From the NCBI RefSeq assembly GCF_029873635.1, contig NC_080428.1:69833101-69897100 (forward strand): a stretch of 64,000 nucleotides of DNA, written 5' to 3'. The notes beneath the pieces are model-generated. The model was given only the letters and a program-made list of their open reading frames with translations. It made no database searches and was not told where the DNA came from. Below are positions 11,901 through 24,634 of this stretch, in pieces. How positions within the stretch are numbered: position 1 is the first letter of the stretch; every line of letters starts with the position of its first letter. Source of the stretch: Malania oleifera. Its lineage: Eukaryota; Streptophyta; Magnoliopsida; Santalales; Ximeniaceae. The translations under genes and the position numbers were made by a program.

Positions 11901-14900
11901 CTGACGCCGGGTGAGGCTGAGACGGCGGGTGACGTGGTGATAGGTATGGTTATTATGCTTTCTTTTAAAGTTGTTGCATTGTTTGATTTAGGAGCTACAC
12001 ACTCGTTTGTGTCTTTGGAGTGTGTTAAATTATGTGCGGCTGAAACACAACTATTAGAAGTTGAATTGTTGGTATCTACACCGACTGGGTTAGCAGTGAG
12101 GTGTAATAGGGTGCTCCGAGGTTGTCCAGTTGATATTTAAGGAAAGACTTTGTCTGCTGACTTGATAGTGCTGGACATGCACGAGTTTGATGTTATTTTT
12201 GGTATGGATTGGCTAGCAGCTAATTTTGCCAGCATAGATTGTTAAGCATGAGAAGTGATATTCAGACCTCCGGGGAAAGCATAATTCAAGTTCGTAGGGT
12301 CGCGAGTGCAATCCTCGCCTCAGCTAGTTTCAGCTATTCAGGCTAGAAGACTACTACTGAGTGGTTGTCAGGGATTTGTGGCTGTTGTGAAGGAGATGTC
12401 AGAGAGTGAATTGAAACTTGCCAGCATGCTTGTAGTAAAGGAATTTATAGATGTCTTCCCGGATGAGTTACTAGGCTTGCCACCCGATCGTGAGGTAGAT
12501 TTCCCTATTGATCTACTTTCAGGTACAACACCGATTTCTAAAGTACCTTATCGGATGGTGCTAGTAGAGTTGGTAGAATTGAAGAATCAGTTATAAGATT
12601 TTCTTGATAAGGGCTTCATATGACCTAGTGTATCTCCGTAGGGAGCTCCAGTTTTATTTGTGAAGAAGAAAGACGGGACTATGAGGATGTGTATAGACTA
12701 TAGGGAGATTAATAAAGTGACAATCAAGAACAAGTATCCTCTACCCTGTATTGACGATTTATTTGACCAGCTCTAGGGTACACGGGTGTATTCAAAGATT
12801 GACCTCAGATCCGGCTACCATCATGTAAAAGTGAAAGCAGAAGACGTCTCGAAGACGGCCTTCAGGACCAGGTACGGGCATTACGAGTTTCTTGTTATGC
12901 CGTTTGGTTTGACGAATGCTTCTACAGTATTTATGGAGTTGATGAACAGAGTCTTTCACCGATAACTAGACCAGTTTGTTGTTATATTTATTGATGATGT
13001 ACTGTTCTATTTGAGGAGCTATGAGGAGCATGAGACACACCTGAGGCAGGTTTTGCAGACACTACGGGAAAAGAAGTTGTACGCCAAGTTCAGTAAATGT
13101 GAATTTTGGCTTGAGAAGGTCGTGTTCTTTGGGCATGTTATATCTGGAGACGGTATTTCTATGGATCCTAGTAAGATTGAGGTGGTAGTGAATTGGGCTA
13201 AACTGAGAAATGTCCAGGAGATTAGAAGTTTCTTGGGGCTAGTTGGCTATTATCGCCGTTTCGTTGAGAGATTCTCAGCTTTGTCAGGACATTTGACACG
13301 ACTGACGAGGAAGAATGCGAGATTTGAATGGGACGACAGCTGTGAGCAGAGTTTTCAAGAATTGAAGCAGAGGCTAGTCACAGCTCTAGTATTGGTTATT
13401 CCATCAGGGGGTGAAAGGTATGTAATTTACAGTGATGCGTCCTTGAAGGGACTTGACTGTGTATTGATGCAGCATGGCAGAGTAGTGGCGTATGCGTCCA
13501 GACAGTTGAAAGAATATGAAAAGAACTACCCTACACATGATCTGGAATTGGCTGCAGTGGTACATGCGTTGAAAATTTGAAGGCATTATCTGTACGGTGA
13601 GTAGTGTGAGATTTTGTCCGACCATAAGAGCTTAAAGTATTTTTTCACGCAGAAGGAACTGAATATGAGGCAGAGAAGGTGGTTGGAGTTGATTAAGGAT
13701 TTTGATTGTACCATTAGTTATCACCCAGGAAAAGCAAACGTGGTAGCTGATGCTTTGAGCAGAAAATCCAGGGAACCAGTGTTGACGGCTATAGAGATCC
13801 AGTATCCGATCATGATGGATCTGGAGAGACTCGACATAGAGTTGGTAGAGAGTGATTTGCCAGTGTGTATTGCCAACCTGGTAGTACAGCCTACTCTGCA
13901 AGAAAGAATTAAAGCCGCCCAGAAGGAAGACCCAGAATTAGCTGAGGTGATGAATAGAGTACAGAGTGGTCAGGGGGAGGAATTCAGTATTGTAGATGAC
14001 GGATCTTTGCGGTTCCGTTCCAGATTATGCGTTCCTGTCGATACTGAGATCAGGAAGACTATTTTAGAAGAGGCTCACAGACCTTTGTATACAGTTCATC
14101 CCAGTAGTACGGAGATGTACAGGAATCTGGGAGAGTCATACTGGTGGAGTGGTACGAAGAGAGAGATCGCCGAGTATGTAGCCCAGTGTTTGACGTGCCA
14201 GCAGGTAAAGATTGAGCACTAGAGGCCGGCAGGGCAGTTGCAGCCGTTATTTATCCTAGAGTGGAAGTGAGATCATATATCTATGGACTTCGTGTTGGGA
14301 CTACCGATGAAATTACATGGCCAGAATGCTATTTGGGTGATCGTTGACCATTTGACTAAAATCGCCCACTTTATACCTATCAAGATCAGCTACTCCCTCA
14401 ACCGTTTAGCGGAGATCTACATTCAGGAGATAGTTCGTTCTTATGGGGTGCCTGTATCGATTGTGTTAGATCGAGATCCGTGTTTTACGTCACGTTTTTG
14501 GAAAAGTCTACAGGAGGCACTAAGGTCTCAGCTATCGTTTATCACGACATTCCATCTTCAGTCAGATGGGCAGACTGAGAGGGCGATATAGATATTAGAG
14601 GATATGCTCCGTGCGTGCGTATTGGATTTTGGTGGTAGTTGGACTCAGTTCATGCCATTGGCAGAATTTGCGTATAATAATAGTTATCAGTCCAGCATTG
14701 GCATGACACCATTTGAGGCTCTATATGGTAGGAGATGTCGATCTCCTTTGTTTCGGGATGAAGTGGGTGAGCGGCGAGTAGTGGGGTCGGAGCTTGTGCA
14801 GCAAGCGCGTGATAAGGTTCGGCTTATCAAAGATATGATCAGTGCGGCTTAGAACCGACAGAAAAGTTATGCTAATAATCGCCGCAGGAATCTGGAATTT

Positions 14901-15323
14901 GATGTGTGTAATCGTGTGTTTTTGAAAATAGTTCCGATGAAAGGGGTTATGTGATTTGGGAAAAAGGGTAAACTTAGTTCTAGGTTTATCGGTCCATTTG
15001 AGATTCTAGATAAAGTGGGACCGATAGCCTACAGGCTAGCTTTACCACCTATGTTATCCAGGATCCACGACGTATTCCATGTTGCTATGTTGAGGAAATA
15101 CGTCCTAGATCCTTCTCATATCATCAATTATGATGAGTTGGAGCTTAGTGATTCACTGGGGTATGAGGAGGTACCAGTACAGATTCAGGATAGGAAAGTA
15201 CATGAGCTACGTAACAAGAAGATTCCTCAGGTAAAAGTTTTGTGGAGGAATCATGCAATTGAAGAGGTTTCTTACGAATCCAAGGAGCAGATGAAGCAGA
15301 GGTATCCGCATTTATTCCAATAG
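11901..15323 (+). pseudogene. gypsy pol of B: protease, RT, RNase H, integrase, C-terminal domain
   Basis: Protease: LFDLGATHSF near 11985, with the active-site DSGA changed to [46 protein letters not shown] near 12990. RNase [14 protein letters not shown] (13425), [11 protein letters not shown]. Integrase: zinc-binding H-x-H...C-L-T-C near 14096-14205, MDFVLGLPM (14284), VLDRDPCF, SDGQTERAI (14570). C-terminus: [17 protein letters not shown] and [13 protein letters not shown], the Tekay/Del-like chromovirus tail. At least ten internal stops, mostly TAG where Y or F has CAG or TGG. Confidence 0.93.
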
Positions 15324-15593
15324 ATCTGATTGGGTAAAATGTAAGTAGTCAGGTAGTATTTCTTTTGCAGGTACATGTAATGGTTTAATTAGTGTAGCAT
15401 TTTAGTTTTGGGAGAATTTTTCTTTTGTATGTGTAATCTCCTAGGACTCAGAATGTAACCATGATATTCCTCCGCCATAAGTGAGGGTAAGTAATAAAAT
15501 AAGTAGACCATTTTGCCTACTAAGGGATGATAAATTACGTGAATAGTAAATTTCGAGGACGAAATTTTATAAGGAGGGGAGAATGTAACGACC

Positions 15594-16023
15594 CGAATAA
15601 TAATGGGATTTAAATAATTAAGAGGAAGGGAAATAGAAAACAGTAATAGAAGGAGGAGGTCGACTTCGTCGACGACATTGCACTTTGGAAGGAATAACTG
15701 AGGGGAAATCATTAGGGCTTCGTCGACGAATACAGGGGATTCGTCGACGAGTGCTTAAGAGAAATCGTCGACAAATACAGGGGATTCGTCGACGAAGGTT
15801 TAAGAGAATTCATCGACGAAGACTGAATTTCATCGACGAAGAAATACCAAAAGAGGTGTGAGTTGATTGAATTTCGTCGATGAGGACTGAATTTCGTTGA
15901 CGAAATTAATGAAGAATTCGTCGATGAAGGGCGTGGCTCGTTGACGAATCCAGTTCTATAAATATAAAAATCCGGATTTTAACTTACAAACGAAGCCAAC
16001 TCTCTCCTCTCTCTCCTCCATTC

Positions 16024-16076
<53 letters not shown>

Positions 16077-17933
16077 CTATTTCGGGCTAAATTTATGCTG
16101 AATTGACAGTTTGAAGCCACCACGACGCTCATGGGGAAGTTCTCTCCAAATCTATCGGAGCGGATCGTTGGTGAAAGCAAGTTGGAAATCATCCCTAAGT
16201 TGAGGTAAGGCTTTTTAAGTCAAATTTGGTCTTGCGATAGTTATAAAAAATGATATACACGTGGAAATACTGAAGTTTAATACTGGAAGTTTTCATTTTC
16301 AGGGTATTGGTCAGGAAATCCTACGGGTATTAGACTAGATTATTTTGGGGGCTTTCTCGTAGTCAGGTAAGGGGATAAATTAAGCTAATATTTTATGAAA
16401 AATGTATGTACATTATTATAGAATTTGATTTCAGGGAAATGAATATATTTATATATGATTTGTATTTGGAAAAATACGGTTAAAATGATGGTATGTTAAA
16501 TATGCGGAAAATCTGTTCTGTGTGGCATGAGTATAAAATGTTATGAAATACTGTTTTCTGGAATGGGATTATGATACGAATTTTTATAATGGAAAAACTG
16601 GTGTACGGGTCAGGATTTTTATATATATATTTGCCGGCGTACGGGCCATGCTATGATGTAATTTTCCAGCGTACGGGCTGTGCTATGATGTGATTTGCCA
16701 GCGTACGACCTGTGCTATGATGTAATTTGCTAGGGTACGGGCTATGTTATGATGTGATTTGCCAGCGTACGGGCTGTGTTATGATGTAATTTTTCAGCGT
16801 ACGGGCTGTGCTATGATGTGATTTGCCAGCGTATGGGCTGTGCAATGATATGATTGCCAGCGTACGGGATGTGCTATGATTTGCTAGTGTACGGGCTGAG
16901 CTATGATAAAATGTGTAATACCGGCGTGTGGGCCGATAATTTTCATGATATGCATATATATGCGAAATGATATGATTGATGTGAAAATTAATTATATGAA
17001 ATATCCATATATCACAGTTTCAACATATGTTATATGATATCAGGACCTGGTTGGTTTGGTCTAGGTTAACACTTGTACGGTACCGTTGCTATGTGTCCAT
17101 GGTTTTCGTGATTATGATATTTGTGTTAATGCTGCTGTACGGAGTTGTGTGAGATTGGATGGTCGATGTGGTTTTTAAGAAGTGTGTGATTGCCCCTAGT
17201 GTACGGACCAGGTCAGGCAGACCCATCAGACTTACAGGTTGTACTTTTGACTTGACAGTGGTCGACCAACCATTGCTAGGTCCCGCCTTCGGACCACACA
17301 ACCTAGTCATGTGGGGGTAATACATGACAACAGTCAGCTAACCTATCAGGAATGTTTTTGTATTATTATTATATGAGATGAGATATATTTATGAAAATGC
17401 AGTATGTTCTGCCATGTTTTGATATATATATGTTTTTCCAGATTTGACAAATAGTTACTGGATATGTTATGTATGGTATATGTATAACACAAAATGCTCA
17501 TGTTGCCACACACTGGTATTAGTTTATTTCCTTTACTGAGAGGTGTCTTACCCCAAAATTTTTTAAACTTTTCAAGAGCCCCTGATAGGAGAGCGGGAAA
17601 AGCCCCACTAATCTAGAGCTATTGTCTGCCCTTTTTGAAGGGTAAGTTTTAGTAGGGACAGCTGGATATTTTTGGGAAGTGTCCCTAGATTTTGTTTCTT
17701 TTGGGATGTATATACTGAAATATAGCGGATGTAGTGACTCTGGTATTTATAGTAATGTGATGGATGTTTTGTATTTATTATATTGTGATTACATGTTTCC
17801 TATTGCTTAAGCTTCCGTTATGTGTTCTGATGTATCACTGGTACCCACGGGTCCAGGTGGATTATGATCTGTTGAGCTGGAATTTGTGATATTGATATTT
17901 AAAAAAAATGTGAAAATTAAGCAGGTCGTCACA
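15594..17933 (+). repeat. 3' LTR of B
   Basis: 2340 bp, starting TGTAACGACCCGAATAATAATG right after AAGGAGGGGAGAA and ending GGTCGTCACA. Palindrome array 15660-15950, TATAAATA near 15956, (CT)n 16027-16072. Intron 1 is 16205-16302 (98 nt), exon 2 is 16303-16366 (64 nt). The exon 3 acceptor is damaged: TTCAAG replaces TTCAG near 17575. Point differences from the 5' LTR are numerous, so the insertion is not recent. Confidence 0.93.
16600..16930 (+). repeat. minisatellite inside the 3' LTR of B
   Basis: Nine or so imperfect units of the same GCGTACGGGCTGTGCTATGATG type as in the 5' LTR, again inside leader intron 2. The copy number differs a little between the two LTRs, so the array has changed since insertion. 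Confidence 0.88.
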
Positions 17934-18589
17934 AACCAGCCAGTGATAGATCCTGCCTACAACGGGGTTAAATCATGACATATAGTTATTCATGATGGGA
18001 AGTTTTCCAGTTATTATATGTATATACAGTTTTATAGAAACAAGGAATATACTTATGTATATTAGAAGTATTTTGAATAGAAAACTTAAAAGACATATAT
18101 GTTAAGCAACGTGGATAAAGGTGGTGTTATATATTATTTGTACCTGTATTTTCAGATTCAGTTATCCATGATTATATAAAATCAGATTTTTATAAAAATG
18201 TAACTCATTTGCCACATACTAGCAATAACATGTTTCGTCTTACTGAGCGTCGTCTCATCCCAATAATTTGACATTTTTTAGGTGATCCAGTTAGGCAAGC
18301 TAATCAAGCTCGCAGGTAGAGGGGCTATAGTGCTGCCCTGTCAGTAAAGTGAGTATTTTGGGTTTATTTTGTATAGCTCTAGTTTCAGCTGAGGGTGTTT
18401 TGGAGGATAGTTGTATATGTTTACGTATATTTTGGGGAGCACTTTAGCACTCTGGTATTGTACATTTATGATTATGGTTATACGAATACAACTTCTCGCT
18501 ACATAGGTTGATGGTTCAGAGTAGTGGAATTTCATAATATATAATTTTATTTTATGCGATAAAACTAGAAAATATAGCAGGTTGTTACA
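17934..18589 (+). repeat. 5' LTR of Y, second part
   Basis: The Y LTR resumes after B and ends GGTTGTTACA. It has the conserved CTTACTGAGCGTCGTCTCA block (18240), a TTTTTTAG acceptor at 18281, exon 3 at 18282-18348 (67 nt) and a GTGAGT donor at 18349. The terminal part is U5-like and leads directly to the primer site. Confidence 0.88.
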
Positions 18590-18592
18590 GTT

Positions 18593-18605
18593 TGGTATCA
18601 GAGCC
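18593..18605 (+). other. primer-binding site of Y (initiator tRNA-Met)
   Basis: TGGTATCAGAGCC starts three bases after the LTR end. It is complementary to the 3' end of plant initiator tRNA-Met, the standard primer for most plant LTR elements. Confidence 0.92.
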
Positions 18606-18914
18606 TAGGTTGCTAGGTTCTGTAGACTTTAGAGTGCAGCGGAAGCAATACCATAGTATAGGAAAGGATTTGAGATTTCTTTTGTAGTCTGGATACGAGA
18701 TTTCCGTGGTGGTTTCTGTGTCTTTCTTAGGGTGACGATTTCAGGAAAGTCATAGTAAACTATTTTTCGGGTCGTCTCTTTGGGTTACAAGATCTGATTC
18801 TGGACTTAGAACAGGGGAGATAGTTAAGTATGAATGTGGGATTTTAGTTAAATGGAATAGTATAGGTTTGCATAGGAGATAAGGTCTTTAAAAGTATGTT
18901 CTTTGTTTTTCAAG

Positions 18915-19930
18915 ATGGACCCAGGAAACAGCGGTGCAAATGCTGGGGAAGATAGACTAGGACCTTCTAGTATAGGAGATGGAGATACTGATGCCATACT
19001 GCGCAATGTCACCCAGTAGGTGATGACTGAGATGGCCAGTAGCTCTAAGGAGCATAGCTGTACAATAGAGCAATTTATGTGGATGAAGCCCCCATCTTTT
19101 GATGGAGGAGATGACCTGATTGTAGCTAAAAATTGGGTCCATGATATTGAAGAGACACTGACTGTGCTTCCATGTATGGATGAACATAAGGTGGTATTTG
19201 CGGCATTTAAACTGACAGGGGAGGCGAAGCGCTGGTGGAGATCAGCACGTCTGATTGAGGAGCAGAGGTTGGTTCCAGTGCCATTGATGTGGGACTGATT
19301 CAAGGAGATGTTCTTAGAGCGATATTTCCCTACTATCGTTTGGAGCGCGAAGACAGTAGAGTTTATGCACCTGGTACAGGGGCAGGTGACAGTATCTCAG
19401 TACACAACTCGATTTATCGAGTTGTCGCATTTTGCCCCACACCTAGAGATGAAAAGAAAAAAGTAAGGAAGTTTGAAAAGGGTTTATGGCAGAACTTGTT
19501 TGAGCAGGTGATTGGTTTCAGGGCTCTGACATTTGCAGAGGTTGTAGATAGAGCTGCTATTATCGAGACTGGTATACAGAGAGGTATAACAGCCCAGAGT
19601 TAGAGGAAGAGACCTGCACCTCAGAGTTTTTAGGCTAGTTCCAGTAGGGCCCATGGAGAGGAGGTCATGACAGGGGAAATTAGAGGCAAATGACAGGGCT
19701 TAGAGAGAATCAGGGTATGCAGGCCTACCCGATATGTCAAACATATGAGAGACGACACCTGGGGGAGTGCTAGGCAAGGAGAGATGTTTGTTACAGCTGT
19801 GGGAGACTCGACCACATGGCACGTGCGTGCTAGGACAGTTAGATCAGGTCCTAGCTCCTAGGCCCTATCGTAGGGGATATCAGGTGCCTTGGGGAGGTCA
19901 GCAGAGGAATGTGGCCCTGACGAGAGTGTA
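18915..19930 (+). pseudogene. gypsy gag of Y, degenerate
   Basis: ATG at 18915 (MDPGNSGANAG) follows a TTTTTCAAG site in the place where F has TTTGCAGG. The capsid-like domain is recognisable: MKPPSFDGGDDLIVAKNWV, EAKRWWRSARLIEEQR, then a second frame with FKEMFLERYFP. Stops include TAG at 19018 (CAG in F at the same place) and TGA near 19297 (in WDxF). A zinc-knuckle remnant (CYSCGRLDHMARAC) lies near 19790. Not translatable as one protein. Confidence 0.88.
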
Positions 19931-22900
19931 CGCTTTGATGCCGGGTGATGCTGAGGCTACTGCGGATGTGGTGACATGTACTTTTATTGTTTTATCATAT
20001 CCAGTTGTCATTTTGTTTGATTCAGGTGCCACTCATTCCTTTATCTTTACATCTTATGTTAAATTATCTGGAAATAAGACTCAATTATTATTAGATATAG
20101 AATTGTCAGTAGCTACACCGTTAGGGTCAGTGATGAGGTGTCAAAGGGTTCTTAGAGACTATCCGATAGAGATTCAGGGGAGAGTGTTACCATCTGACCT
20201 GATCATTTTAGATATGTGTGGGTTTGATGTAATACTGGGTATGAACTGGTTGACAGATAATCACGCTAGAATTGATTGCCATCAGAAAGAAGTGATTTTC
20301 CGACCCCCTAGCAAACAGTAATTCAAATTCACTGGTTCATGTGTACGTGCTCCGTCGCAATTAGTGTCAGCTATTCAAGCGAGCAGATTGCTCTTGGATG
20401 GAGGTCTAGGGTTTGTGGCTTTTATAAAGGAATAGTCAGAAAATGAATCGAAGCTTGATAGTACATTAGTAGTACGAGAATTTCTAGATATTTTTCCAGA
20501 AGAGCTACCTAGGTTGCCTCCCGAACATGAGGTGGATTTTGCTATAGATTTACCTCCAGGGACAGCACCGATTTCTAAGGTTCCATATTCTATGACTCCA
20601 GTTGAATTAGGAGAATTGAAGGATTAGTTGCAAGACTTGTTGGATAGGGGATTTATACGACCCAGTGTATTGCTGTGGGGAGCTTCAATGTTGTTCGTCA
20701 AAAAGAAGGACGGGTCTATGAGGATGTGTATTGATTATAGAGAGATAAATAAGTTCACTACTAAGAAAAAATATCCTCTACCTCGTATAGATGACTTGTT
20801 TGATCAGTTCCAGGGTATGTGGGTGTATTCCAAAATCGACCTCAAATCAAATTATCATCAAGTGAGGGTAAAAGTAGAGGATGTTGCGAAGACAGCCTTT
20901 AATACTAGGTATGGGCACTATGAATTCCTCGTTATGCCATTTGGTCTAACGAACGCGCCAGTTGTGTTCATGGATTTGATGAATAGATTCTTCCATCAGT
21001 ATTTAGATCAATTTGTAGTGGTTTTTATAGATGATATACTGGTCTATTTGAGGAGTTTTGAGGATCATGGGGTGCATTTGAGACAGGTACTGCAGACACT
21101 CGGGGAGGAAAAGCTTTATGCCAAATTTAGCAAGTATGAGTTCTGGCTTAAGAAGGTTGCATTTTTGGGTCATGTGATCTCAAAAGATGGTATTTCAATG
21201 GATCCTAACAAGATTGATGCGGTGGTGAATTGGGCCAAGTTGAAGAACGTGCAAGAAGTCAGAAGTTTCTTGGGATTGACAGGTTATTATCGTCAATTTG
21301 TTGAGGGGTTTTCAGCCTTCTCAGGGCCTTTCACTCGTTTGACTAGGAAAAATGCTAGATTTTTGTGGGATGAAGAATGTGAGTAGAGTTTTCAGGAATT
21401 AAAGCAACGGCTCTTCACTGCACCAATACTGACGATTCCATTAGGAGGGGATGGTTATGTAATTTACAGTGACGCATCTTTAAAAGAGGTTGTATACTGA
21501 TGCAGCATGGTAAGGTGATAGTTTATGCTTCTAGGCAGTTGAAAGAATACGAAAAGAATTACCCTACTCATGATTTGGAATTGGCTGCAGTGGTCCACGC
21601 ACTAAAGATTTTGAGGCATTATCTATATGGTGAGAGGTGTGAGATATTTTCTGATCATAAAAGTCTAAAGTATTTCTTTACACAAAAAGAGTTGAATATG
21701 CGCCAAAGGAGATGGTTGGAACTCATCAAGGATTATGATTGCACCATCAGTTACCACCCAGGTAAAGCAAATGTGGTAGCTGATGCACTAAACAGTAAAT
21801 CAGAGGATACAACGCAGTTAGCAGCAGTGATTCAGCACCCAATTCAGATGGACTTGGAGAGGCTCGACATGGAGTTAGTTGAAGATGATCCTCAGGCGTT
21901 TATTTCTAGTCTGGTTGTGCAGCCTATGTTATATGAAAGGATTAAAGCATCTCAAGGGAATGATCCAGAATTAGCAGAAGTAATAGACATAATATAGGAT
22001 GGTTAGGGAGAAGAATTCAGAATTTCTGATGGCCGGGCTCTGAGATTTCGCACCAGATTGTGCGTACCTACAGATGATAGTATTAGGAGAACAATTCTAG
22101 AAGAGGCACATAGATCTCTATAGACTTTTCATCCTGACAGTAAGAAAATGTATAGGGATTTACGAGAATATTTCTGGTAGAGCGGTATGAAGAGAGATTG
22201 CAGAATTTGTGTAGTAGTGCTTAACATGCCAGCAGGTTAAGGCTGAGCACCAGAGACCGGTTGGTCAGTTGCAACCACTTTTCATTCTTAAGTGGAAGTG
22301 GGACCACGTATCCATGGATTTTGTTACAAGGCTACCGCCAGAGCTGCGTGGTCAGAATGCTATATGGGTGGTTGTTGATAGGTTGACAAAGTCAGCTCAC
22401 TTTTTGCCCATTAAAGTTGGCTACCTTATGAATAGACTAGTAAAGATTTATATATAGGAGATTGTTCGACCCTATGGAGTGCCGATATTGATTGTCTTAG
22501 ACCGTGATCCACGTTTTACATCGCGATTCTGGAGGAGTTTGCAGGAGACTTTGCGGACTCAATTAGCGTTCAACACCGCTTTCCATCCTCAGACAGATGG
22601 TCAGATAGGGAGAATGATCCAGGTACTTAAGGATATGCTGCGAGCATGTGTGTTGGATTTTGGGGGTAGCTAAATAAAGTATTTGCCACTGGTGGAGTTT
22701 GCCCACAACAACAACTATTAGGCTAGCATAGGCATGACACCTTATAAAGCGCTCTATGGTAGGAGGTGCCGTTCTCCTTTATACTGGAGTGAGCTGGGTG
22801 AGAAGTGAGTTTTAGGGCTAGAAATTGTACAACAGGCATACGATAAAGTCTGACTTATTTAAGATAAAATCAATGCAGCACAGAGTCGACAGAAAAGTTA

Positions 22901-23363
22901 CGCGGATATTCACCACTGAGAATTGAAATTTGAAGTGGGTGACCTTGTATTTTTGAAAATAGCATTACTGAAAGGAATTATGAGATTTGGGTAAAGGGGT
23001 AAGTTGAGCCCTAGGTTTACCGGCCCATTTGAGATACTCGAGAAGATCGAGTCAGTTGCCTATTGGCTAGCGTTACCACCATCTTTATTCAGGATTCATG
23101 ACGTATTTCATGTTTCTATGCTAAGGAAATACGTCCTAGATCCTTCCCATATTATCAGCTATTCAAAATTAGAACTCAGTGGTAATCTAGCATATGAAGA
23201 AGCTCTAGTACAGATTTTAGATAGAAAAGAACAGGAATTGCGCAGTAAAAAGATACCATTAGTGAGAGTCCTGTGGAGGAATCACGCGATAGAAGAAGTT
23301 TCTTGGGAGCTTGAAGATGAAATTAGAAAGAAATACAACCATTTGTTTAGTGAACTACAGTAG
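19931..23363 (+). pseudogene. gypsy pol of Y: protease, RT, RNase H, integrase, C-terminal domain
   Basis: Protease LFDSGATHSF intact at about 20013-20042. The RT frame 20628-21386 is open for 252 codons with [31 protein letters not shown] and FIDDILVYL. RNase H and connection: [20 protein letters not shown] from 21500, [11 protein letters not shown]. Integrase: CLTCQQVK-like remnant at 22220, MDFVTRLPPELRG (22314), [22 protein letters not shown] (catalytic E of the Q-x-E-R motif appears as G). C-terminus to 23363: [18 protein letters not shown] and [14 protein letters not shown]. Less decayed than B. Confidence 0.92.
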
Positions 23364-23633
23364 TGATGTATAAGTTAATGTAATAATAATGTTATTTTGT
23401 TTAAATATAGTGTAATTGTAATGTAAAGTATAGGATAGGTAGTAATTTTGTTTTGGGAGAATTTTTATTTTATAGTTGTAATCTCCCAGAACTACCTATG
23501 AACCACGGTATTCCTCCATCATAAGTGAGGATAGGTAATAAAGTAAATAGATCATTTATTTTAAAGGATGAGGAATCATATGAATAGTAAATTTTGAGGA
23601 CGAAATTTTGTAAGGAGGGGAGAATGTAATATC
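23364..23633 (+). other. 3' untranslated region and polypurine tract of Y
   Basis: Non-coding tail with the block CCACGGTATTCCTCC and ATAAGTGAGG shared by X and B. It ends with the polypurine tract AAGGAGGGGAGAA just before the LTR. The tract primes plus-strand DNA synthesis in LTR elements. Confidence 0.85.
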
Positions 23634-23894
23634 TCAAGAAAATTATCAATGCCTCGTCGACGAACATAGGGGATTCGTCGACTAGGGTACATGAGAATCT
23701 CGTTGACGAAGGCACGTGTCATCGACGAGAAGATACCAAAAAGCTGTTTTTCAAGTTCTGAATTTCGCCGACGAGGAGATAGCATTCGTCGACGAACCCC
23801 TTTCTTGACCTCATCGACGAGGTGACGTGGCTCATCGATGAAGGTCGCAGTATAAATAGTGTTAAACTTAGATTTTACGGAGAAATTATAAGTA

Positions 23895-23933
<39 letters not shown>

Positions 23934-24634
23934 CTCCGGATTCTCCCTCCTCTCACATTGATTTCGGCTCCATCGTTTGCCAGATCGATGATCTGAGGCC
24001 ACCACGACGCTCCTGGGAAAGTTCTCTCTAAGTCTGTCAGAGCAGATTGTCAGTGGGGCTGAGTTGAATTTCATTCCAAATTCAGGGTAAGACTTTTTTT
24101 TTTTCAAAATTAGGCTTTCCAGCAATTGTAGGAAATGTAGTAGATATAGAGATAATGATATTTTGTTGTGGAAAATGTTACTTTCAGGGTTTTGAGTGGA
24201 GAACCCTGCAGGTGTAGGACCCATCATAGTAGGGGATTTTTGCAAGAAGCGGGTAAGGGAAATATGCTATACTAGGCAGTTCCAGTATGAATTTCAGTAT
24301 AAAATATATATTTTTACCAGATTATTATTCACAACAGAAATTTTATACAGTTATCAATTATGTTTAAGATGTTTTAATTACTGTGTGGCATAAGAATATG
24401 GATATAGTACAGAAATATGTCTTACAGTATTTTCAGGATTATGTTTTACAGAATATACAGACAGGAAACATGTTTTACAGTATTTTTCAGAATACCATGA
24501 TTATATACTTTTATAGTACCATGACATACAAATTTATAGTTTATTTTAGACATAGAGTTGATATAGATACAGTTTATTACAACGCTATGGTTAATACAGT
24601 TATTACAGAATCATGGTAAAACAGATAGTTATAT
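23634..24634 (+). repeat. 3' LTR of Y, truncated
   Basis: Starts TGTAATATCTCAAGAAAA. It has the palindrome array (23652-23845), TATAAATA at 23851, (CT)n at 23899-23928, intron 1 at 24087-24187 (101 nt) and exon 2 just after. It is cut at the position matching about 5993 of the 5' LTR by LTR Z; TATAT precedes the cut. The rest of this LTR is not found to the right. Confidence 0.9.

Larger units (their letters stand above)
6220..17933 (+). mobile_element. Ty3/gypsy chromovirus B, nested in the 5' LTR of Y
   Basis: Complete layout: 5' LTR 6220-10567 (itself holding solo LTR D), primer site 10571, gag from 10863, pol to 15323, PPT 15581-15593, 3' LTR 15594-17933. Termini are TGTAATGACCC ... GTCATCACA for the 5' LTR and TGTAACGACCC ... 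GTCGTCACA for the 3' LTR. GCCAG flanks the left end and recurs at 17939-17943, five bases past the right end. The target duplication is therefore plausible but not clean. Many TAG codons make the copy non-coding today. Confidence 0.93.
4996..24634 (+). mobile_element. Ty3/gypsy chromovirus Y, host of nested elements
   Basis: 5' LTR (4996-6219 plus 17934-18589, split by element B), primer site 18593, gag-pol 18915-23363, PPT (AAGGAGGGGAGAA, 23621-23633), then the first 1.0 kb of the 3' LTR (23634-24634), cut by LTR Z. Both LTRs begin TGTAATA followed by a C/T-rich block and AAGAAAA, then CGTCGACGAAC within 45 bp. RT before integrase marks Ty3/gypsy. The right end was lost when Z and the DNA after it arrived, so no target duplication can be paired. 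Confidence 0.9.
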
